This document shows positions 31,146 to 34,671 of a DNA stretch of 34,671 nt, piece after piece. The translations under genes were made by a program, and so were the position numbers. The DNA is from Bryobacteraceae bacterium (GTDB lineage: Bacteria; Acidobacteriota; Terriglobia; Bryobacterales; Bryobacteraceae), in NCBI GenBank assembly GCA_028275505.1, contig JAPWUP010000019.1, forward strand, positions 1 through 34,671, in the 5' to 3' direction. Numbering within the stretch: position 1 is the first letter of the stretch; each line of letters opens with the position of its first letter. The notes under the pieces are model-generated. The model saw only the letters and a program-made list of their open reading frames with translations, was not told where the DNA came from and did not search any database.

Positions 31146-32261
31146 TTAGTGAAGCACCCGATAGCGTCGCAGGATCTCGATGGTCGCTTCGATGGGCAAG
31201 GCCTCCACGGTGCGGCCGCGCCCGGTGGTGGTCACAGCGCGGAACAGCGAGTTGTAGACGGCCTCCTCGGTCGCCTCGATCACCGCCAGAAACAGCGGCG
31301 ACATGGCTTCGTTCGAGAGCACCCGCGCCGGCTGGCGGGGCCGATCCGCGTAGATCCGCAGTTCAGGCGCGGTGCTGAACGCGATGGCGTAATCGCCGCT
31401 GCCGTTGGCGCCGGACGATCCCGTGCGTCCCAGACCCAGCATGGACCGCGCCGCCAGCCGCTTGAGATTGCGTGCATCCAGCGGCGCGTCAGTCGCGATC
31501 ACCACGATTACGGAGCCGTCGCCCGTGCCTGAACCCGCCCGCAGTTCCCTTCCTACGGGCGCGCCACAGATGCGCAGGTCGCCACCGTAGTTGGTTTGAA
31601 CGAGCACGCCCACCGTCCAGCCTCCCTGCGCCTCGGGCAACCGCCTCGACGCCGTGCCGATTCCGCCCTTGAAGCCGAAAGCGATGGTTCCCGTCCCCGC
31701 GCCGACGGCGCCTTCTTCCACCGGCCCGCCGCGCGCGTTGCGCAGTGCCTGGAACACTTCCTCGCGTCCCACGGGCCGGCTGCGAATGTCGTTCAGCGCG
31801 CCGTCGTTGGTCTCGGCCACTACCGGGTTGATCGAGCGCACATTCTCGTTGCCGGGTAACGCCAGCATGTAATCTACCAGCGCGTCGGCAACCCTCCACA
31901 CGTTCAGCGTGGAAGTCAGCAGGATCGGCGTTTCGATCTCTCCCAGCTCATTGACCTGCGTGGAACCGATCAGCTTGCCGAACGCGTTGCCGATGAAGAC
32001 CGCGCCCGGGACTTTTTCGCGGAAAAGATTGCCGGTGTGCGGCAGGATGGCTGTGACGCCGGTGCGGATGTCTTCGCCACGGATCAGCGTGGCGTGGCCC
32101 ACCGCCACTCCGCTGACGTCCGTGATGGCGTTCAGCGGCCCGGGAGGCAGGCTGCCCACCACGATTCCGAGATCGCGGGCGCGCGGACGCTGGTTTTGTT
32201 CGGCCATGATCACGCCTCCGCAAAGCAGCACCCCAAGCGGGACAAGCAGGTGGAATCGCAC
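31146..32261 (-). CDS. DmpA-type (P1 family, S58) self-processing aminopeptidase, secreted
   Basis: A 371-residue enzyme of the DmpA/BapA family: N-terminal nucleophile hydrolases that cut themselves into two chains and then act as aminopeptidases on L-, D- or beta-amino acid amides or short peptides. The autocleavage site is visible at Gly249-Ser250 in GTGDGSVIVV, and the nucleophilic Ser heads the new chain. NAITDVSGVAVGH, GAVFIGNAFGKLIGSTQV and VVAETNDGALND are family motifs. A signal peptide (LLVPLGVLLCGGVIMA) makes it secreted. The GTG start has AGGAG eight bases upstream and follows the pseudopilin-like gene by four bases. Confidence 0.92.
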   Translation of the reverse strand: MRFHLLVPLGVLLCGGVIMAEQNQRPRARDLGIVVGSLPPGPLNAITDVSGVAVGHATLIRGEDIRTGVTAILPHTGNLFREKVPGAVFIGNAFGKLIGSTQVNELGEIETPILLTSTLNVWRVADALVDYMLALPGNENVRSINPVVAETNDGALNDIRSRPVGREEVFQALRNARGGPVEEGAVGAGTGTIAFGFKGGIGTASRRLPEAQGGWTVGVLVQTNYGGDLRICGAPVGRELRAGSGTGDGSVIVVIATDAPLDARNLKRLAARSMLGLGRTGSSGANGSGDYAIAFSTAPELRIYADRPRQPARVLSNEAMSPLFLAVIEATEEAVYNSLFRAVTTTGRGRTVEALPIEATIEILRRYRVLH

Positions 32262-32265
32262 TCGC

Positions 32266-33726
32266 TCATCTCCTGCGCGTGCCAGGGGTCAGGGACGGCT
32301 GGCTTTGACCTTGCGAGCCTGTCGCGGGCGCCGTCGCCTGACCAGGCTGTATGCCGATCTGGCCCAGCCGCCCCATCCTCAGCGGATCCTTGCGGAAGTC
32401 GTAAACGAACTCCCACTCGTTGTATTTGGTCCGCTCGTTGTAGACCATGATGGACTCGCCTTCCGCCGTGCTGGCCACGCCAGCGATGCCACCGCCCATG
32501 ATCTGCACGCCCAGAGCGCCGGCCTGCTGCTGTTGAGCTTGGATCGCGGCAAGACCGCCTGGCCGCGGCTTGGTGAGAAGATCCCGGATGAGCTGGAGGG
32601 CCGGGTTCTGGGCTGGCTCCGAGGGGAGAGGCTGGTAGCCTGGCTGCGGGAACGTGCTCTGACCGGGTGCAGGCGCGCCGCTGACGCCCGGTTGCGTCGA
32701 GTAAACCGGCTGGGGCGGTTGCGACGGCTGCGTAGTGCCGGGCGTGATCGTGATCGCGCCGAGCGAGGGCACTCCGGGCTGCCCGTATGGCCCGGGCAGC
32801 CCCGGAACATTCTGTGTGGGATAGGGAGGCTGCTGGCCGGGCGGAAGGGGGGCCTGTCCGGGAGCTTGGGGCACGCCCACCTGAATGGGGATGCCGGGCG
32901 TGGGCTGGATCCCGCCGGTCTGGACCGCTCCGGAAGTCGTCCCCGGCTGCAAGGAGACCTGGCCCGGCACAGGGTAGGCTGGCTGGCCGTATTGGACTTG
33001 GCCAGGGATCGGATACACCGGTTGGCCAGTTTGGCCGGGCCCCTGACCCGGTGCGGGATAGACCTGTTGCTGCCCGGGTTGGATCGGGTACACGACGACC
33101 CCGGAAGGCGAGGTCTGCGGCTGGGCAATTGGCACAGGTTCGAACCTTGGCTGATCGGGTCCACCCGGGCTGGCGTAGGGCGGCAGTCCGACGTAAGCGA
33201 CCCCAGGCGGCTGGTCCGGCGAGCCGCCTGCCGTCGGGTCAACTGCGAAGCCGGGCGCCGGTTGCGCGCCCGGCAATTCGCTCGGTCGTCTCCGGATGAC
33301 GGGCAGAGGGCCTTGCTGGCCCTCGGCTTGCGCCTGTTCCTTGCTCTCCAGTTTCTGTTCACCCGTCGAGCCGGGTTTGTTCAGGACCGAATCCGTGAGG
33401 ACGCCGCCCGGCCCGATGTGAATCAGCCGCCACTCGTCCTTGCCCGTCATCGGGTCCTTGTAGCGCCGGCGCAGGAAGCGGATGTTGTTGGTTTTTTCGA
33501 GATCGCTCAACTGGGCCGGGTAGCGGTTGAACTTGCGCACGTAGAGCTGGATGGCGCGCTTGTACTGCTCGCCCCGTTCGATCAGCAATTGTTCTTTCTC
33601 GCGCTGGCGTTCGAAGGCGATGCGCGGCAGTTCGCGGTAAAAGAGGAACGCGACGGCTGCCGCCATGGCGAACACAAACAGCAGAGCGAAACCGGATTCC
33701 CGGGATTGTGCGCGCGCCGCGCTCAT
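32266..33726 (-). CDS. Pseudopilin-like protein with a long Pro/Gln/Gly-rich linker
   Basis: A 486-residue protein. An N-terminal membrane helix (residues 11-30, SGFALLFVFAMAAAVAFLF) replaces the usual GFTLIE methylation site but keeps the short leader and Gly-Phe. A conserved pilin-like helix and GspG-like part follow (YKRAIQLYVRKFNRYPAQLSDL, RYKDPMTGKDEWRLI). Residues 140-375 are a disordered linker of repeating Pro, Gln, Gly and Tyr (PGQ, VYP). The C-terminus (405-448: IMGGGIAGVAST ... YNEWEFVYDF) is ordered again. It belongs to type IV pilus or type II secretion machinery by context with PilO- and PilP-like genes. The overlap with the PilP-like gene is four bases. Confidence 0.75.
   Translation of the reverse strand: MSAARAQSRESGFALLFVFAMAAAVAFLFYRELPRIAFERQREKEQLLIERGEQYKRAIQLYVRKFNRYPAQLSDLEKTNNIRFLRRRYKDPMTGKDEWRLIHIGPGGVLTDSVLNKPGSTGEQKLESKEQAQAEGQQGPLPVIRRRPSELPGAQPAPGFAVDPTAGGSPDQPPGVAYVGLPPYASPGGPDQPRFEPVPIAQPQTSPSGVVVYPIQPGQQQVYPAPGQGPGQTGQPVYPIPGQVQYGQPAYPVPGQVSLQPGTTSGAVQTGGIQPTPGIPIQVGVPQAPGQAPLPPGQQPPYPTQNVPGLPGPYGQPGVPSLGAITITPGTTQPSQPPQPVYSTQPGVSGAPAPGQSTFPQPGYQPLPSEPAQNPALQLIRDLLTKPRPGGLAAIQAQQQQAGALGVQIMGGGIAGVASTAEGESIMVYNERTKYNEWEFVYDFRKDPLRMGRLGQIGIQPGQATAPATGSQGQSQPSLTPGTRRR
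32604..33309 (-). repeat. Degenerate Pro/Gln/Gly/Tyr coding repeats
   Basis: Encodes residues 140-375 of the pseudopilin-like protein. Short imperfect units centred on Y-P-(I/V)-(P/Q)-G-Q and PGQ recur, clearest at residues 212-262. It probably arose by repeated slippage or duplication and is likely length-variable between strains. Confidence 0.7.
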
Positions 33727-34394
33727 GAGGGTTCCTCCAGCGCCAGCGTCTGCTGATGCTTGTGCTCGATATCTTCCACCACCGCCGAGTTTACTCCGAT
33801 CCGCACCACCTTGTAGCGTTTCTGAATTACCTCGCCCTCGCCCGCCACGATGATATCCTCGCCGTTCAGAAAGAAACCGCGTCTGGGACCGGCTCCCGGG
33901 TTGCTGGCATAGCCGTAGAACTTGAGCGGGATCGGCGGCGGTGGCGGTTTCGGCGTTTCGGCGGGCTTGGGCGCCTCGCGCGCAGCGTCATCGGTCTTGG
34001 GCTTGGGAATGACTTTGGGCTCCGGATTCTTGGGCAAAGGCGCCGGTCCGAACTGGAAGAGGTTGCGCGCCCCGCCGGTCAGCGTCACCGACTGCAAGCG
34101 GGCCAGCAAGTCTAGCCGCAGGGTCGGATCAATCGTGCCGGGATCCAGGGGCCGCTCGCGCCGATCCACTTTCAAAGAGGGCCGGAACTCGCGCAACACG
34201 GGACGAGGGGGCGCCGGACGGGCTTCGGGCTCCGGGCGCGCGGATGAGGGCAGCGGTGAGGTCCGCGCGACGGTCGCGCGAGTGCCGGGCGGCGCCGGCC
34301 CGGATTGCAAAACGTTGGTGTACGTCACGTAGGCGAGAACCACGAGCAGGCCTGCCAGCAGCGCGACTTTCTTCGGCTCCGCTCCGACCTTCAT
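33723..34394 (-). CDS. PilP-like pilus assembly protein
   Basis: A 223-residue inner-membrane-anchored protein. A short cytoplasmic start is followed by one membrane helix (VALLAGLLVVLAYVTYTNVL). A long Pro-rich tether (residues 35-165) then leads to a compact C-terminal beta domain with PLKFYGYASNPG, RRGFFLNGEDIIVAGEGEVI and YKVVRIGVNSAVVEDIEHK. The last three strands match the PilP/GspC HR-like beta sandwich that links the PilMNO platform to the secretin. Its start overlaps the PilO stop by four bases and its end overlaps the pseudopilin start by four. A PilQ gene is not in the window. Confidence 0.75.
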   Translation of the reverse strand: MKVGAEPKKVALLAGLLVVLAYVTYTNVLQSGPAPPGTRATVARTSPLPSSARPEPEARPAPPRPVLREFRPSLKVDRRERPLDPGTIDPTLRLDLLARLQSVTLTGGARNLFQFGPAPLPKNPEPKVIPKPKTDDAAREAPKPAETPKPPPPPIPLKFYGYASNPGAGPRRGFFLNGEDIIVAGEGEVIQKRYKVVRIGVNSAVVEDIEHKHQQTLALEEPS

Positions 34395-34671
34395 GGCGCT
34401 GATGCCTCCCTCCGCGCCGCCACCGCCGCCGGCGCCGCCTGGTCGCGCACGAAAGCGTTCAGCTTCATCGTCACGTTCAGCGTCATCCCGGAGGCCTGCG
34501 GTGCGGCTTGCAGGTCGCTCAGGATCAGCAGACGCGGCGAGCGATCCAGCAGGTTCAGGAAATGCATCAGGTCGGCGTACGTGCCTTCGTAGCCGGCGTT
34601 AATGGTCATCATGCTGAGGCCCTGGCTGCCTTCGATCGGCTCGAACTGGAAGGAACCTTCTTTCGGCTTGA
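34391..34671 (-). CDS. PilO-like pilus assembly protein, C-terminal part (cut by window edge)
   Basis: The frame is open through the right edge, so the N-terminal membrane helix and coiled coil lie outside the window. The visible 92 residues show the ferredoxin-like C-terminal domain of PilO: MMTINAGYEGTYADLMHFLNLL, followed by RLLILSDLQAAP and a TLNVTMKLNAFV strand. It ends in an Ala-rich tail. PilO with PilN forms the inner-membrane alignment platform of type IV pili. The order PilO then PilP with ATGA overlap is the usual pil order, which suggests pilM and pilN follow beyond the edge. Confidence 0.75.
   Translation of the reverse strand, partial: KPKEGSFQFEPIEGSQGLSMMTINAGYEGTYADLMHFLNLLDRSPRLLILSDLQAAPQASGMTLNVTMKLNAFVRDQAAPAAVAARREASAP

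Noticed and set aside
31909-33756. Plus-strand 615-codon frame over the DmpA and pseudopilin genes
   Set aside because: It spans two well-supported minus-strand genes and shows no domain. The length comes from the GC-rich Pro-coding repeat.

Overview
The window is GC-rich and gene-dense. It looks like a chromosomal piece of a Gram-negative acidobacterium, probably a Solibacter/Bryobacter relative. The clues are a large TonB-dependent receptor with an N-terminal carboxypeptidase-regulatory-like domain, many Sec, Tat or lipobox signals, a PilO/PilP-type pilus cluster, and small secreted proteins that I associate with Acidobacteria. The taxonomy is inference. I saw no tRNA, rRNA, CRISPR array, insertion sequence or phage gene.

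Layout. (1) 1-4148, minus: an M20 metallopeptidase, an EamA transporter, an HtrA/Deg protease and the 5' end of a secreted protein that runs off the left edge. (2) 4260-6001, plus: three small proteins, namely an unknown, a DUF4352-like lipoprotein and a secreted unknown. (3) 6019-13560, minus: a tightly packed run of two GT2 glycosyltransferases, a secreted TIM-barrel glycoside-hydrolase-like protein, a secreted protein with three RidA-like domains, a UDP-galactopyranose-mutase-like flavoprotein, and a Tat-exported TIM-barrel protein. (4) 13602-14090, plus: a small secreted protein of unknown function. (5) 14065-19011, minus: a Wzt-type ABC ATPase with a carbohydrate-binding C-terminus, a methyltransferase with a long coiled coil, and a membrane-anchored GT2-GT4 fusion, all overlapping. 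A near-consensus promoter and a structured leader of about 400 nt lie upstream. Regions 3 and 5 together look like a surface-glycan synthesis and export locus.

(6) 19619-23194, plus: an Oar-like TonB-dependent receptor interrupted by one in-frame TAG codon at 20117-20119, with the rest of the frame intact. (7) 23231-25193, minus: a polysaccharide deacetylase and an enolase-superfamily dehydratase/racemase. (8) 25332-26303, minus: an orphan molybdopterin-binding-domain protein. (9) 26546-28835, minus: an arginine operon in the order argC, argB, GNAT-type N-acetylglutamate synthase, with 4-bp overlaps and a palindrome at the promoter. (10) 28908-31074: a zinc-ribbon membrane protein, a secreted metallo-beta-lactamase-fold protein and a lipoprotein. 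(11) 31146-34671, minus: the C-terminus of PilO (cut by the right edge), a PilP-like protein, a pseudopilin-like protein with a very long Pro/Gln/Gly linker, and a secreted DmpA-type self-processing aminopeptidase.

The observations most worth checking are the amber codon in the receptor, the structured leader of the Wzt operon, the methyltransferase/coiled-coil plus Wzt pair (a possible glycan chain terminator or ruler), and the secreted triple-RidA protein inside a glycan operon.
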